64,000 bases of DNA from Streptomyces sp. NBC_01465. GTDB taxonomy: Bacteria; Actinomycetota; Actinomycetes; Streptomycetales; Streptomycetaceae. Under the pieces are notes generated by a model that was given only the letters and a program-made list of their open reading frames with translations, searched no databases and had not been told where the DNA came from. A program made the position numbers and the translations under genes. Location: the NCBI RefSeq assembly GCF_036227325.1, contig NZ_CP109467.1, positions 7,130,001 to 7,194,000 on the forward strand, written 5' to 3'. Each line of letters opens with the position of its first letter. The first letter of the stretch is position 1. Of this stretch, positions 1-9,469 are shown piece by piece.

Positions 1-521
1 TACGGCAGGAACGCGTAGAACGGACCGTCAGGTGCGCGATCGCGAGAGCACAACGTCACGTCCCTCCCCTTGAGATACGCCAGCAACCAGTCGCTGAACG
101 TCATTTCGTAGTGGGTCCAGGCGGGGCTGTCGAACTCCTGGACCACGACGTTCCAGGGCGACGACGGGGTGTCGGGCACGCGCAGGAACACCGCCTCGCC
201 CGTCGTCGCCGACGCCACCGGCATCAGTTCCGCGGGTTTCGCCCCCGCCGGGCTCGGCAGGTACTCCACCATGTCCTCGTCGCGCCAGAGTTCGAGATCG
301 CCCCTGATGCTCTCTCCCAGACTGTGCAGAAGATGGCCGGCGGGGTGGTTCAGATACAGCTGCCCATTGATCTCGACGGACCCGTAGGCGTCCACGATCT
401 CGCGGAAGTCGGCAGGGAAGGTGATGCCGAGTTCTTCCTCCAGTTCGATCCAGGGTGCCGGATCCGACCAGTTGAACCGGGGTTCGCCCAGCAGGGCCTT
501 GATGTCGGGAAGCGTCGCCAT
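1..521 (-). CDS. SMI1/KNR4 (SUKH) family protein, 3' end outside window
   Basis: The reading frame runs leftwards from ATG at 521 (an in-frame GTG lies one codon upstream) and leaves the window without a stop after about 173 codons. The N-terminal half has the look of a SUKH/SMI1-KNR4 domain: a short acidic helix, then LEEELGITFPADFREIVDAYG, then a strand region ending in LYLNHPAG. The start overlaps the stop of the upstream amidase gene by one base (TGATG), so the two are almost certainly translationally coupled. SUKH proteins are known mainly as immunity proteins of polymorphic toxin systems, though many in Streptomyces have no assigned role. Immunity to the upstream protein is only an inference. 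No signal peptide or membrane segment is visible. Confidence 0.75.
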   Translation of the reverse strand, partial: MATLPDIKALLGEPRFNWSDPAPWIELEEELGITFPADFREIVDAYGSVEINGQLYLNHPAGHLLHSLGESIRGDLELWRDEDMVEYLPSPAGAKPAELMPVASATTGEAVFLRVPDTPSSPWNVVVQEFDSPAWTHYEMTFSDWLLAYLKGRDVTLCSRDRAPDGPFYAFLP

Positions 522-3274
522 CACGGGGCCAGGGTCTGGCCGATGTGCAGGCCGGCCGGGAGGCCCAGGGCCGAAGTGCCGTAGAAGACACCCGTACTGG
601 GGGTGATGCCGGTGGTGCTGGAGGTGTCGATTTGGAGGATGGTGCCGTTGCCGGCGTCTTCTCCGTCGACGCCGATGGCGAGGTCGGCGCGGCCGTATCC
701 GGAGAGGTCGGTCAGCGAGACGGATGAGCCGAGGCGGTCGCCGGTTTCGGCGGAGCCGGGAACTCCGGTGGTCTCCTGGCTGTAGGCGGCCGATCCTGCG
801 TCGGTGAGGCCGGTGGCGCTGCCGCGCAGGACGAGGATCTGGCCGGCGTTGGCCTGGTTGACGCCGGAGCGGGTGAGGTCCTCGTTGGGGAGGCCCGTCA
901 CGACGTCGGCGTAGCCGTCGAGGTTGACGTCGCCGATGGAGATCGAGGCACCCATGTCGTCGCCTGTTTCGCCGCTGCCGGGGACGGCTCCGGTGTCCTG
1001 GCTGATGGTTTTGCGGCCGGTGGCTGTGAGGCCGGTGGCGGAGCCCAGGAGTGTGGTGACGGCGCCGCCCTTGGCGGTGGTGCCGGATTCGGTGGAGCCG
1101 GGCTGGCCGATGGCGAGGTCGGTGTAGCCGTCGCCGTTGAGGTCGCCGGTGGCCAGGGTGCGGCCGCCGCGGGTGGCGAGGATCCCGAAGCGGACCAGGC
1201 CGGTGGGCGAGCCCTTGAGGACCAGGAGGCGGGCGACGCCGGACGGGTCGCGGTAGTTGACGGCCACGTCCGCGTAGCCGTCCATGTTGAAGTCGCCGGT
1301 GGCTGCGGCCGCGTAGGCGACGGCGCCGGTGTAGGCGCTGGTGTTGAGGTAGCCGGATTTGGCGGTGGCGGTCTTGGCGTCCCAGGCCCACCAGCGGCCG
1401 GGCTTGCCGGGGGCGACGGAGAAGATGTCGGACTTGCCGTCGGCGTTGAAGTCGCCGGTGGCGACCGTGGTGCCGAGCTTTTCGCCGGTGACGCGGGGTG
1501 AAGTGACGTAGCCCTTGCCGGAGTTGAGGCCGGGGCCGTAGACGACGGTGACGGTGCCGGAGTCGGCTTCGGCGGAGGTGCCGTCCTCGCCGGGGGAGCC
1601 GGTGATGAGGTCGGCGTAGCCGTCGCCGTTCACGTCGCCCCAGGTGTTGGAGGCACCGAAGTTGTCACCGGCCTCGTTCCCGCCGGGGATCCCCGCACTG
1701 TTCTGGTCGAAGGTACGGCGACCGGTGCTGGTGGGGCCGTCCACCGTGCTGGGCAGGACGGTGACCGAACCCGCCCCGTTCACGGCCTTCGGCACGCCGA
1801 CGGCCAGGTCGGTGACGCCGTCACGGCCCTGATTGACCTTGCCGTCCGCGCCCTTGACAGCCCCGGAGAGCCCGTCGGAGGTGGCGAGGGCGTGCGAGAT
1901 GCCGGGGGTCGCTGCCAGGGTGGCGATCCGCTTCAGCTTGGCCTTGAGGCCGGCACCCGGGCAGGCGGTGGCGTTGGTGTTGAAGTGCCCGAAGACGCGG
2001 GGCAGGGTGATGGAGGTGCCGAGCGGGATGTTGTTGCCCTGGTCGTCCTTGGCCGCGCCGGAGGTGAGGGTGACGCTGCTGGTCGGGCTGATGCCGTACA
2101 TGCCGAACTTCCAGGCGATGACACGGGCGATCGCGTCGACGCCGGCCTTGGTCGGCTGCATCTTCTCGGTGTTGCCGATGTAGGAGACGCCCAGGGTGTT
2201 GGTGTTGAAGCCGACGTCGTGCGCGCCGACGACGGGGAGGTCCATGCCGCCGCTGCGGCCCTCGAAGATCTGGCCGCAGCGGTCGACGACGAAGTTGTAG
2301 CCGACGTCGTAGTAGCCGCGGGCGAAGTGCTCCTGCTGGATGGTGCGCATCCGGCCGCGGGACTCGGCGCAGGAGACGCCGTTGTCGCTGTCGACACCGG
2401 TGTGGTGGACGACCGCCGCCTTGATCTCCTGACCGTAGGACGGCGTTCCGTCGTAGTCGGTGGAGGCGCCCCACTCGGCCTGACTGATGACCGGCGGCTT
2501 GACGACGGTGGAGGGGCGGGGCGCGGGCACGGTCTCGGTCGGCGAGGGGGAGGGCGACGCGGAGACGGTCGTACTCGGGGAGGCGGAGGCGGAGGCGGTG
2601 TCGGTGGGCGTCGGGTTTGCGCTCGCGGAGGCGGTGTCCGTCGGTGTGGGTGAGTCGCTCGGCGTTGCGGCCGGCGTGGTCTCCTCCGCGTACGAGGCGA
2701 CTTGGGCGGCCAGAGGCTGCTTGCCCGAAGCCTGCTGCGGGTCGGTGCCGGGGTCGAGCAGCTTGACGTCCATTCCGTCCGGCAGCTTCGCGCTTGCCGA
2801 GCCGTCCGCGGCCACCACCCGCACCTCGACGCCGTCGGAAGGGCCCGTCCACACGGACGCCGTCCCGCCGAGGGCGCCGCCTGCTCGCGTGGCCTCCTTG
2901 CCGTCGGCGGAGTACGGGTCGTCGGGCAGCGACTGCCAGGGGGACCACGTGCCAGTGGTCAGGTCCCTGGACCGGGTCTGGGCCGTGCCGTTGAGCTTGG
3001 TGTCGGGGTTGGGCCACGTCAGCATGACCGCGCTGAACTGGTCCGTCTCCCGCTGCCCAAGTCCCTTGCGCCCGGCCCCCTGGGTCTGGAGTTTCAGCGC
3101 GTGCACGGATGCTGCCCGCGCCTTCCCGCCGCCGGGCCCTTCGGACGGATTGGCGACGGCGTACGTCACCACCCCCGCCCCGCCGAGAACGACGGCCCCG
3201 ACGGTCAGCCAGGCTCGTCTCTTCAGGCTCAGTGGTTGGTACGCGTGCGCATTGCGCGGGCTCAATTGCCCCAC
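521..3274 (-). CDS. Secreted N-acetylmuramoyl-L-alanine amidase (PGRP) with C-terminal FG-GAP propeller
   Basis: 917 aa. Residues 19-42 form a membrane anchor or signal segment after a basic stretch. Residues 60-190 are an unassigned extracellular region, residues 200-260 a Pro/Ser/Thr-rich linker, and residues 262-450 a peptidoglycan-recognition amidase domain. The zinc-site residues of the family are visible: H290-H291 in VVHHTG, H430 in FGHFN and C438 in ACPG. From about 480 to the end come six or seven FG-GAP repeats with calcium-binding loops such as GDVNGDGYADL and GDFNADGKSD, expected to fold as a beta-propeller. The predicted role is cleavage of the amide bond between N-acetylmuramate and L-alanine in peptidoglycan outside the cell, with the propeller for binding. 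The ATG at 3274 is the only start giving a complete export signal. A SUKH gene is coupled directly downstream. Confidence 0.88.
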   Translation of the reverse strand: MGQLSPRNAHAYQPLSLKRRAWLTVGAVVLGGAGVVTYAVANPSEGPGGGKARAASVHALKLQTQGAGRKGLGQRETDQFSAVMLTWPNPDTKLNGTAQTRSRDLTTGTWSPWQSLPDDPYSADGKEATRAGGALGGTASVWTGPSDGVEVRVVAADGSASAKLPDGMDVKLLDPGTDPQQASGKQPLAAQVASYAEETTPAATPSDSPTPTDTASASANPTPTDTASASASPSTTVSASPSPSPTETVPAPRPSTVVKPPVISQAEWGASTDYDGTPSYGQEIKAAVVHHTGVDSDNGVSCAESRGRMRTIQQEHFARGYYDVGYNFVVDRCGQIFEGRSGGMDLPVVGAHDVGFNTNTLGVSYIGNTEKMQPTKAGVDAIARVIAWKFGMYGISPTSSVTLTSGAAKDDQGNNIPLGTSITLPRVFGHFNTNATACPGAGLKAKLKRIATLAATPGISHALATSDGLSGAVKGADGKVNQGRDGVTDLAVGVPKAVNGAGSVTVLPSTVDGPTSTGRRTFDQNSAGIPGGNEAGDNFGASNTWGDVNGDGYADLITGSPGEDGTSAEADSGTVTVVYGPGLNSGKGYVTSPRVTGEKLGTTVATGDFNADGKSDIFSVAPGKPGRWWAWDAKTATAKSGYLNTSAYTGAVAYAAAATGDFNMDGYADVAVNYRDPSGVARLLVLKGSPTGLVRFGILATRGGRTLATGDLNGDGYTDLAIGQPGSTESGTTAKGGAVTTLLGSATGLTATGRKTISQDTGAVPGSGETGDDMGASISIGDVNLDGYADVVTGLPNEDLTRSGVNQANAGQILVLRGSATGLTDAGSAAYSQETTGVPGSAETGDRLGSSVSLTDLSGYGRADLAIGVDGEDAGNGTILQIDTSSTTGITPSTGVFYGTSALGLPAGLHIGQTLAP

Positions 3275-3331
3275 CCCTCGGAGAATCGGATCACTTCACC
3301 GACCCAGCGCCCCGTGCGGCTCAAACATCAC

Positions 3332-3802
3332 TCAGTCCACGGGAGTTGTGATGCAGGTCACCACGTCTTCGCTGTACCGGGCGAGGCTGCCCACCGCGCC
3401 GAGAGAGAGGTAGAAGGCCTGGAGGGAGTCGGCGGTGGGGGAGGCGTAGCGGGCGGCGACCGCGCTCAGGGGGCTCCAGACGCGGCCGTTGGGCAGCCGG
3501 ATGCCCACGGGGTGCCCGTACTGGACGCGCTCGGATTCGCCGAAGTCCGTCCAGACCGCGGCCGCGTGCCGGACGAGCACCTCGCCGACGTACGCGCCGA
3601 TCCCCAGAAGAGTGCTCTCCATGCGGGCCGGGTGAAGGGACCCTCCCTTGCGCAGGCCGTCGACGACGAAGTCGGCGGTGCGCAGGCTGGCGACCGAGTA
3701 GGCGAGGGGGAGGCCGTTGCTGAGGGTGGCGCGGACGATGAACTGGGCCGCGTGGCTTCGCATGTCGGCCGCGCAGAGCTGCCGGGTCTCGGATGTGTTC
3801 AC
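3332..3802 (-). CDS. Conserved hypothetical protein, about 156 aa
   Basis: The frame stays open far upstream across the divergent sigma-factor gene, so the start must be chosen. GTG at 3802 places the protein just outside that gene and gives 156 aa. An ATG 16 codons in (before RSHAAQF) is the alternative; neither has a strong ribosome binding site. I do not recognise a family. The sequence looks soluble and globular, with no signal peptide or membrane helix, and codon use is normal for the genome. It is divergent from the ECF sigma factor and lies downstream of no obvious partner. Confidence 0.55.
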   Translation of the reverse strand: MNTSETRQLCAADMRSHAAQFIVRATLSNGLPLAYSVASLRTADFVVDGLRKGGSLHPARMESTLLGIGAYVGEVLVRHAAAVWTDFGESERVQYGHPVGIRLPNGRVWSPLSAVAARYASPTADSLQAFYLSLGAVGSLARYSEDVVTCITTPVD

Positions 3803-3924
3803 GCAGGACCCAGCGATGCCCGGGGCGCAAGTGTCACTCGGCCCGGCGGACGCCTTCTGTGACGTTTCTGTGTGCGGGGGCGCTGAGAGATGAGGACGCA
3901 GGTTGGGCGATCGAAGAGGCACGG

Positions 3925-4554
3925 GTGGGCACGGGCAAGGAGCAGCGGCGTACGCAGGTGTGCGACGTCGAGCTCGGGGCGGCTGTCGCGCACGCCCAGC
4001 AGGGTGACGAGGCCGCGTTCGCCGCGGCCTACCGCCTGGTCCACCCCGGACTGCTCGGGTATGTGCGCGGGCTGGTCGGGGGCGACGCGGAGGACGTCGC
4101 GTCGGATGCCTGGCTGGAGATCGCCCGCGACCTGGGGCGCTTCCGGGGCGACGGCGCCGGCTTCCGTGGCTGGACGGCGACGATCGCGCGGCACCGGGCG
4201 CTGGATCATCTCCGTAAGCAGAAGCGAAGACCCAGGACCTCGTTGATCGAGCAGGACGTACTGGAGCTGCCCGGGCGCGCGGACACCGAGGGCGCCGCGC
4301 TGGAGTCGATGTCGACCGAGCGGGCGCTGGAGCGGATTGCCGGGCTGCCGCCGGACCAGGCGGAGGCGGTGCTGTTGCGGGTGGTCGTCGGACTCGACGG
4401 TCCTGCGACGGCGCGGGTGCTGGGCAAGCGGCCGGGTGCCGTACGGACGGCCGCGTACCGGGGGTTGAAACGGCTGGCGGAACAGCTGGGTTCGACGGGC
4501 CGGACAGACGGAGTGACGTCTGCGGCGCCGGGAACGCTGAGGGACACGACATGA
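3925..4554 (+). CDS. ECF-type RNA polymerase sigma factor
   Basis: 209 aa from GTG 3925, chosen because GAAGAGG lies five bases upstream; the frame is open earlier but has no comparable site. Region 2 covers about residues 20-95, with a DAEDVASDAWLEI helix and a basic RALDHLRKQKRRP end. Region 4 is a helix-turn-helix at about residues 130-190 (LPPDQAEAVLLRVV, then GKRPGAVRTAAYRGLKRL). No extra C-terminal domain is present. It should direct core RNA polymerase to a small regulon, commonly including its own promoter. The downstream membrane gene overlaps by four bases (ATGA), the usual sigma/anti-sigma arrangement. Confidence 0.87.
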   Translation: MGTGKEQRRTQVCDVELGAAVAHAQQGDEAAFAAAYRLVHPGLLGYVRGLVGGDAEDVASDAWLEIARDLGRFRGDGAGFRGWTATIARHRALDHLRKQKRRPRTSLIEQDVLELPGRADTEGAALESMSTERALERIAGLPPDQAEAVLLRVVVGLDGPATARVLGKRPGAVRTAAYRGLKRLAEQLGSTGRTDGVTSAAPGTLRDTT

Positions 4555-5255
4555 GACGCGAAGAGAAGGTGCCGGAGACGGCACTGGTGACGCCCGAGAT
4601 CGAAACGCTCGCCGAGCGCGTACGCGACGGTGGCACGATCCGCCCGGACAGCGCCGAGCAGGCGCTCGCGGCATTCCGTGCTGCCCGTGACGCCGGCGAG
4701 CACGCGGCGCCGGGGCGTCATCGTGCGCGCGACGACTGGCGTCCGGTGCGGCGCCGGCTGCCGGCCCGCACCTCGCTGAGGGCGGCGCTGGGTGCTGCCG
4801 TGGCCACCGTGACCCTGGGCGGGGTGGCGCTGGCGGCCGGCACCGGAGCGATCCCCGACCCCTTCGGCCGCGCCGACGACCCCGGCAGGAAGGCGAGTTC
4901 GCCGCAGGCGCCGGACGCGTCCCGTACCTCTTCCGGCGCGGCGAGGAGCCAGAGCCCCGGCGGCCCGACCGGCTCGGCTCGCACCCCGTCGGGCCAGAGC
5001 CTGGAGGCGCTCTGCCGCGCCCAGGACAACGGCAACGGGAAGCGGAAGGGCAAGGCTTTCCAACGACTTGCTGCGGCTGCGGGCGGAGCGAACGCGGTCA
5101 ACGCCTACTGCGCCGGTCTGTTGGGCACGGACGCGACGGCCACCCCGAAGCCGGGAAAGCCGTCGGCGGCCGCGAAGAGCACCAAGGCGCAGCGTCCTTC
5201 GGCATCCCCCTCGCGAGGAAAGAGTTCGGGTCGCCCCGACAACTCCTCGAACTGA
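4551..5255 (+). CDS. Single-pass membrane protein coupled to the ECF sigma factor (putative anti-sigma partner)
   Basis: 234 aa. An N-terminal cytoplasmic segment of about 75 residues is followed by one hydrophobic helix (about 76-97, LRAALGAAVATVTLGG). An extracytoplasmic Pro/Ser-rich tail follows, holding a small Cys-containing module (LCRAQDNGNGK, later AYCAGLLG). The start codon overlaps the sigma-factor stop (ATGA), so synthesis is coupled. No zinc-binding HxxxCxxC anti-sigma motif is visible, so the anti-sigma role rests on position and topology only. The gene ends one base before the convergent SRPBCC gene stop. Confidence 0.7.
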   Translation: MRREEKVPETALVTPEIETLAERVRDGGTIRPDSAEQALAAFRAARDAGEHAAPGRHRARDDWRPVRRRLPARTSLRAALGAAVATVTLGGVALAAGTGAIPDPFGRADDPGRKASSPQAPDASRTSSGAARSQSPGGPTGSARTPSGQSLEALCRAQDNGNGKRKGKAFQRLAAAAGGANAVNAYCAGLLGTDATATPKPGKPSAAAKSTKAQRPSASPSRGKSSGRPDNSSN

Positions 5256-5256
5256 A

Positions 5257-5691
5257 TCAGGCCATCCGGCGTGCCAGTTCGTCCAGCCGGTGGCGCTGGA
5301 CCTTGCTCGCCTGGCCCACGACCACGGCCCGCAGCGGCCTCGGGAAGGTGACGCGGATCGTCTCGCTCACCCGCGTGCCCGCGCCCTCCTCGGTGAGCAC
5401 GACCGTCGCGGTCAAGTGGACCCGGCCGGGGCTGTGCACCTCGCTGACGATGCGCCGGTCCTGCTGGGACCAGGTCATGGCCACCCGTATCGGATTGGCC
5501 CAGCGCAGCGGGCCCAGCCGGAACTGCTCCACCGCCACGTACTGCGCCGCGTCGTCCCGTACGACGACATCGCGTACCGCTACCACCAGCGGTGACAGAC
5601 CGATGTAACTCTCCGGGCGCACCAGATGCTCCAGCACCTTCTCCGGCACGGACGCGACCCCGACGGCGCGGGTGAACTCCTCGGTGGGCAT
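5257..5691 (-). CDS. SRPBCC (START-like) family protein
   Basis: 144 aa from ATG 5691; a GTG two codons upstream is also possible. The sequence has the helix-grip pattern of polyketide cyclase/dehydrase-type SRPBCC proteins: N-terminal strand and helix (ASVPEKVLEHLVRPESY), several beta strands, and a long C-terminal helix (VVVGQASKVQRHRLDELARRM). These proteins bind small hydrophobic ligands; no catalytic residue can be assigned. It lies 37 bases downstream of the Gfo/Idh/MocA gene in the same direction and may be cotranscribed. It converges with the sigma partner gene with a one-base gap. Confidence 0.78.
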   Translation of the reverse strand: MPTEEFTRAVGVASVPEKVLEHLVRPESYIGLSPLVVAVRDVVVRDDAAQYVAVEQFRLGPLRWANPIRVAMTWSQQDRRIVSEVHSPGRVHLTATVVLTEEGAGTRVSETIRVTFPRPLRAVVVGQASKVQRHRLDELARRMA

Positions 5692-5728
5692 GGGCACATC
5701 ATGCCGCAGCGGCTCGCTCCCGGGCCCG

Positions 5729-6742
5729 TCAGGAGTACAGCTCGGGGCGCGGAACCAGCTCGACCTCCGTACGGACCCCGCTCTCCAGAGAGCGGACCCC
5801 CGCCTCGGCCACGGCGGCGGCCGCGTACCCGTCCCAGGCGCTCGGACCGGTGACGCGGCCCTGCCGGGTGGCGTCCACCCACGTCTGCACCTCGCGGTCG
5901 TAGGCGTCCGCGAACCGCACGAGATAGTCCTGGGCGACGTCCTCGCGCGCACCGGCGGCCTCGGTCACGACCATGGTGTGCTGCTCGCCGATCCGCGCGC
6001 TGCCCGCCTCGCAGACCGCCTCGCACTTCACCTGGTACCCGAAACCGGAGTTGACGAAGATCTCGATGTCGACCAGCGCGCCCTGCTCGGTCTCCAGCAG
6101 GACCAGCTGCGGGTCGGCCAGCCCCTCGGGGGCGAGCGCGGAGGGCCTCGGGCGCAACACCGTCACGGCGGTCGGCTCCTGCCCCAACAGCCAGCGTGCC
6201 GCGTCGATTTCGTGCGACACGGAGCTGTTGACGAGCATCGCGGAAGTGAAGCCGGGCGGCGAGGAGACATTGCGGTGCGTGCAGTGCAGCATGAGCGGAC
6301 GGCCGAGCCGCCCGTTGTCCAGCAGAGCCTTGAGACGGAGGTACTCGGCGTCGTAGCGACGCATGAAACCGACCTGCGTCAGCCGCCGTCCGAGCTTCAC
6401 CTCGGCCTCGACCACCCGCAGCGACCCCGTCGACTCCGGCGTCAACGGCTTCTCGCACAGCACCGGGAGACCGCGGGCGAAGGCCTCGAGGAGCACCTCC
6501 TCGTGCGCGGGCCCCGGCGAGGCGACCAGCACGGCCTCGACGCCCGGCGCGTCCAGCGCGGCCGTCGCGACGGCGGTGACCGTGACGCCGTCGACGCCCG
6601 CCACCGCGTTCCGCGCCCGCCCGACGTCGGGATCCGCGACCGCGGCGACCCGCGCACCGCTGATCACGCGATCGAGCCGTCGTATGTGGTCGGCTCCCAT
6701 GTGTCCCGCGCCCACGACCGCCACGCCCAGTAGTTGGCTCAC
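5729..6742 (-). CDS. Gfo/Idh/MocA family NAD(P)-dependent oxidoreductase
   Basis: 337 aa from GTG 6742. The Rossmann nucleotide-binding fold is evident at the start ([17 protein letters not shown]), followed by the family hallmark CEKPL near residue 95. The C-terminal alpha/beta domain has [11 protein letters not shown], where the conserved histidine region of the family is found. It most resembles inositol 2-dehydrogenase-like sugar dehydrogenases, but the substrate cannot be read from sequence. It is divergent from rph, with a perfect palindrome at 6792-6816 in the shared intergenic region, and is followed by the SRPBCC gene. The frame stays open across rph on this strand, which is a GC-codon artefact. 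Confidence 0.85.
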   Translation of the reverse strand: MSQLLGVAVVGAGHMGADHIRRLDRVISGARVAAVADPDVGRARNAVAGVDGVTVTAVATAALDAPGVEAVLVASPGPAHEEVLLEAFARGLPVLCEKPLTPESTGSLRVVEAEVKLGRRLTQVGFMRRYDAEYLRLKALLDNGRLGRPLMLHCTHRNVSSPPGFTSAMLVNSSVSHEIDAARWLLGQEPTAVTVLRPRPSALAPEGLADPQLVLLETEQGALVDIEIFVNSGFGYQVKCEAVCEAGSARIGEQHTMVVTEAAGAREDVAQDYLVRFADAYDREVQTWVDATRQGRVTGPSAWDGYAAAAVAEAGVRSLESGVRTEVELVPRPELYS

Positions 6743-6791
6743 GTGTCCCGCACCCTTCGCAACGACAGTCCGTCCCCGAATCTCTTCTTGA

Positions 6792-6816
6792 TCATTGTCC
6801 GGACCCAGGACAATGA
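6792..6816. promoter_or_regulatory. Perfect inverted repeat (9-bp arms) upstream of rph
   Basis: TCATTGTCC, seven bases, then GGACAATGA, an exact inverted repeat, lies 50 bp before the rph start and 50 bp before the divergent oxidoreductase start. A further ACAATG half-site follows immediately. Size and placement fit an operator for a dimeric regulator. Rifamycin-inactivation genes in actinomycetes are known to be preceded by a conserved inverted repeat, the rifamycin-associated element; I could not confirm from memory that this matches its consensus. Confidence 0.7.
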
Positions 6817-6865
6817 CAATGGCAAGGAGAGCAATGGAGCCGGCTGCCCTGGAGGTAACGCAGTG

Positions 6866-9469
6866 ATGGACCAGTACGTGGTGGATCTTCGCGAGGTCGA
6901 CGAGACGCAGGTCGCGGTCGTCGGCGGCAAGGGCGCGCACCTGGGCGGGCTTTCGCAGATCGAAGGCATCCGCGTGCCGGGCGGCTTCTGTGTGACGACG
7001 GAGGCCTTCCGGCGGATCATGGCGGAAGAGCCGTCGGTCGACGGTCTGCTCGATCAGCTGTCGCGCCTGGACCCGGACGACAGGGAGGCGGTCCGCACGC
7101 TCAGCGCGGAGATCCGCAGGACCGTCGAGGAGATCGAGGTCCCGGACGACCTCGCGTCGGCGATCACCGGTGCGCTCGCCCGACTCGGCGAGCAGGGCGC
7201 CTGCGCGGTCCGGTCCAGCGCGACGGCGGAGGACCTGCCGACGGCCTCCTTCGCCGGCCAGCAGGACACGTACCTGAACGTCATCGGTCCGGCGGCGGTC
7301 GTCCGGCACATCAGCCGGTGCTGGGCCTCGCTGTTCACCGAGCGGGCCGTGACCTACCGCACCCGGAACGGCATCGACCACCGCACGGTCCACATGGCGG
7401 TGGTGGTCCAGCGGATGGTCCTCCCGTACGCGTCCGGAATCCTGTTCACCGCCGACCCCGTGACCGGCAACCGGAAAGTCGCCACCGTGGACGCCGGCTT
7501 CGGCCTCGGCGAGGCCCTGGTCTCCGGTCTGGTGAACCCGGACGTCTTCACGGTGCGGGACGGCAAGGTCGTCACCAAGGGGATCGCCGCCAAACAGCTG
7601 GCGATTCACGCCCTGCCGGACGGCGGTACGCGGGAAGTGACCGTCGACGCGCAGCAGCAGGAGCAGCCGGCGCTGACGGATGCCCAGGCCGTACGGCTCG
7701 TGGAGCTGGGGCGGCGGATCGAGGCGCACTTCGGGAGCCCGCAGGACATCGAATGGTGCCTGGCCGACGACGAGTTCCAGATCGTCCAGAGCCGTCCGAT
7801 CACCACCCTGTTCCCCGTCCCGGACTCCGGCGACCAGGAGAATCACGTCTACGTCTCCGTCGGCCACGGGCAGATGATGACCGACCCCATGAAGCCGCTG
7901 GGGCTCTCCATGTGGCGGCAGACAGCCATGGTGCAGATGCACGAGGCGGGCGGGAGGCTGTTCGTGGACGTCACCCCGCGCCTGGCCTCGCCCGCGGCCC
8001 GCGCCGGCCTTCTGGACGTCATGGGGAAGGGCGACCCGCTGATCAAGGACGCCCTGGAGACCGTCATCGACCGCGGCGACTTCGTCCCGACCCTCCCCGA
8101 CGCGGGTCCCGTCAGGCCGCCGGCCGGCGGTGCGCCAGCCCCGGCCGAGCCCGATCCGGCCATCGTCCCCCAACTGATCGAGCGCAGCCGTACGTCCGTC
8201 GCCGCCCTGGAGCGGGACATCGCGACGAAGACCGGCACGGAGCTGTTCGACTTCCTGCTGGAGGCCTTCGAGGAGCACAAGCGCGTGCTCAGCGACCCGG
8301 TCAACTTCCAGGCGATCATGGCCGGGATGGAGTCCACCTGGTGGCTCAACGACAAACTGCAGGAGTGGCTGGGCGAGAAGAACGCGGCCGACACGCTCAC
8401 CCTCTCCGCCCCCGACAACATCACGTCGGAGATGGGCCTTGCGCTGCTCGACGTCGCGGACGTGATCCGCCCGCACGCGGAGGTGGTGGCGTTCCTGCAG
8501 AACACCGGGCACCTCGAGGACGCGACCTTCCTGGACGAGCTGGCGAAGGTCGCGGGCGGGACCGAGGCGCGCGACGCCGTCGAGGCGTACCTCGACCGGT
8601 ACGGGATGCGCTGCGTCGGCGAGATCGACATCACCAGGCCGCGCTGGCGCGAGCAGCCCACCACGCTCGTGCCCGTCATCCTCGACAACGTACGGAACTT
8701 CGAACCGGGCGCCGCCGAACGGCGCTTCGAGCAGGGGCGGCAGAAGGCAGAGCAGAAGGAAGCGGACGTGCTGTCGCGGCTGCGGGCCCTGCCGGACGGG
8801 GACACGAAGGCCGACGAGACCCAGCGGATGATCGACCGGGTCAGGACCTTCATCGGATACCGGGAGTACCCGAAGTACGGCATCGTCAGCCGCACCTTCG
8901 TCTACAAGCAGGCCCTGATGGCAGAGGCCGAACGCCTCGTCGGGGCGGGCGTGCTTCCCGAGAAGGAGGACGTCTTCTACCTCACGTTCGAAGAATTCCG
9001 TGACGTCGTGCGCTCGCACCAGGTGGACGGCCGGCTCGTACAGGAGCGCAAGGACGCGTTCCGTGCGTACCACGCGCTCACTCCGCCCCGGGTGCTGACC
9101 TCGGACGGCGAGGCACTCACCGGGGCGTACCGGCGCGACGACGTGCCGGACGGCGCCCTGGTCGGCGTACCGGTCTCGGCCGGGACCGTCGAGGGGAGGG
9201 CCCGCGTCATCCTGGACATGGCGGACGCCGATCTCGAAGCGGGCGACATCCTGGTCACGCCCTTCACGGACCCCAGCTGGTCGCCGCTGTTCGTCGGCAT
9301 CGCGGGCCTGGTCACGGAGATGGGCGGCCTGATGACCCATGGCGCGGTGATCGCCCGGGAGTACGGACTGCCGGCCGTCGTGGGTGTCGAGCGGGCCACC
9401 CGGCTGATCCGGGACGGGCAGCGGATCCGCGTGCACGGAACCGACGGGTACGTCGAGATCCTGTCCTAG
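6866..9469 (+). CDS. rph: Rifamycin-inactivating phosphotransferase (Rph)
   Basis: 867 aa from ATG 6866, with GGAGG ten bases upstream; GTG 6863 is the alternative. Rph transfers the beta-phosphate of ATP to the ansa-bridge hydroxyl of rifamycins. The order is an N-terminal ATP-grasp region ([56 protein letters not shown] at about 310), a middle rifamycin-binding region, and a C-terminal swivelling His domain. [13 protein letters not shown] places the catalytic His at 825, the position known from the Listeria enzyme, and the total length is identical. It is related to PEP synthase, but the [15 protein letters not shown] start and short length favour Rph. The stop overlaps that of the convergent kinase gene in a shared CTAG. 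Confidence 0.93.
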   Translation: MDQYVVDLREVDETQVAVVGGKGAHLGGLSQIEGIRVPGGFCVTTEAFRRIMAEEPSVDGLLDQLSRLDPDDREAVRTLSAEIRRTVEEIEVPDDLASAITGALARLGEQGACAVRSSATAEDLPTASFAGQQDTYLNVIGPAAVVRHISRCWASLFTERAVTYRTRNGIDHRTVHMAVVVQRMVLPYASGILFTADPVTGNRKVATVDAGFGLGEALVSGLVNPDVFTVRDGKVVTKGIAAKQLAIHALPDGGTREVTVDAQQQEQPALTDAQAVRLVELGRRIEAHFGSPQDIEWCLADDEFQIVQSRPITTLFPVPDSGDQENHVYVSVGHGQMMTDPMKPLGLSMWRQTAMVQMHEAGGRLFVDVTPRLASPAARAGLLDVMGKGDPLIKDALETVIDRGDFVPTLPDAGPVRPPAGGAPAPAEPDPAIVPQLIERSRTSVAALERDIATKTGTELFDFLLEAFEEHKRVLSDPVNFQAIMAGMESTWWLNDKLQEWLGEKNAADTLTLSAPDNITSEMGLALLDVADVIRPHAEVVAFLQNTGHLEDATFLDELAKVAGGTEARDAVEAYLDRYGMRCVGEIDITRPRWREQPTTLVPVILDNVRNFEPGAAERRFEQGRQKAEQKEADVLSRLRALPDGDTKADETQRMIDRVRTFIGYREYPKYGIVSRTFVYKQALMAEAERLVGAGVLPEKEDVFYLTFEEFRDVVRSHQVDGRLVQERKDAFRAYHALTPPRVLTSDGEALTGAYRRDDVPDGALVGVPVSAGTVEGRARVILDMADADLEAGDILVTPFTDPSWSPLFVGIAGLVTEMGGLMTHGAVIAREYGLPAVVGVERATRLIRDGQRIRVHGTDGYVEILS

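Noticed and set aside
1821..3017. Second long frame within the amidase gene
   Set aside because: Arg/Pro/His-rich shadow translation with no domain; the overlapping frame has a clear PGRP domain.
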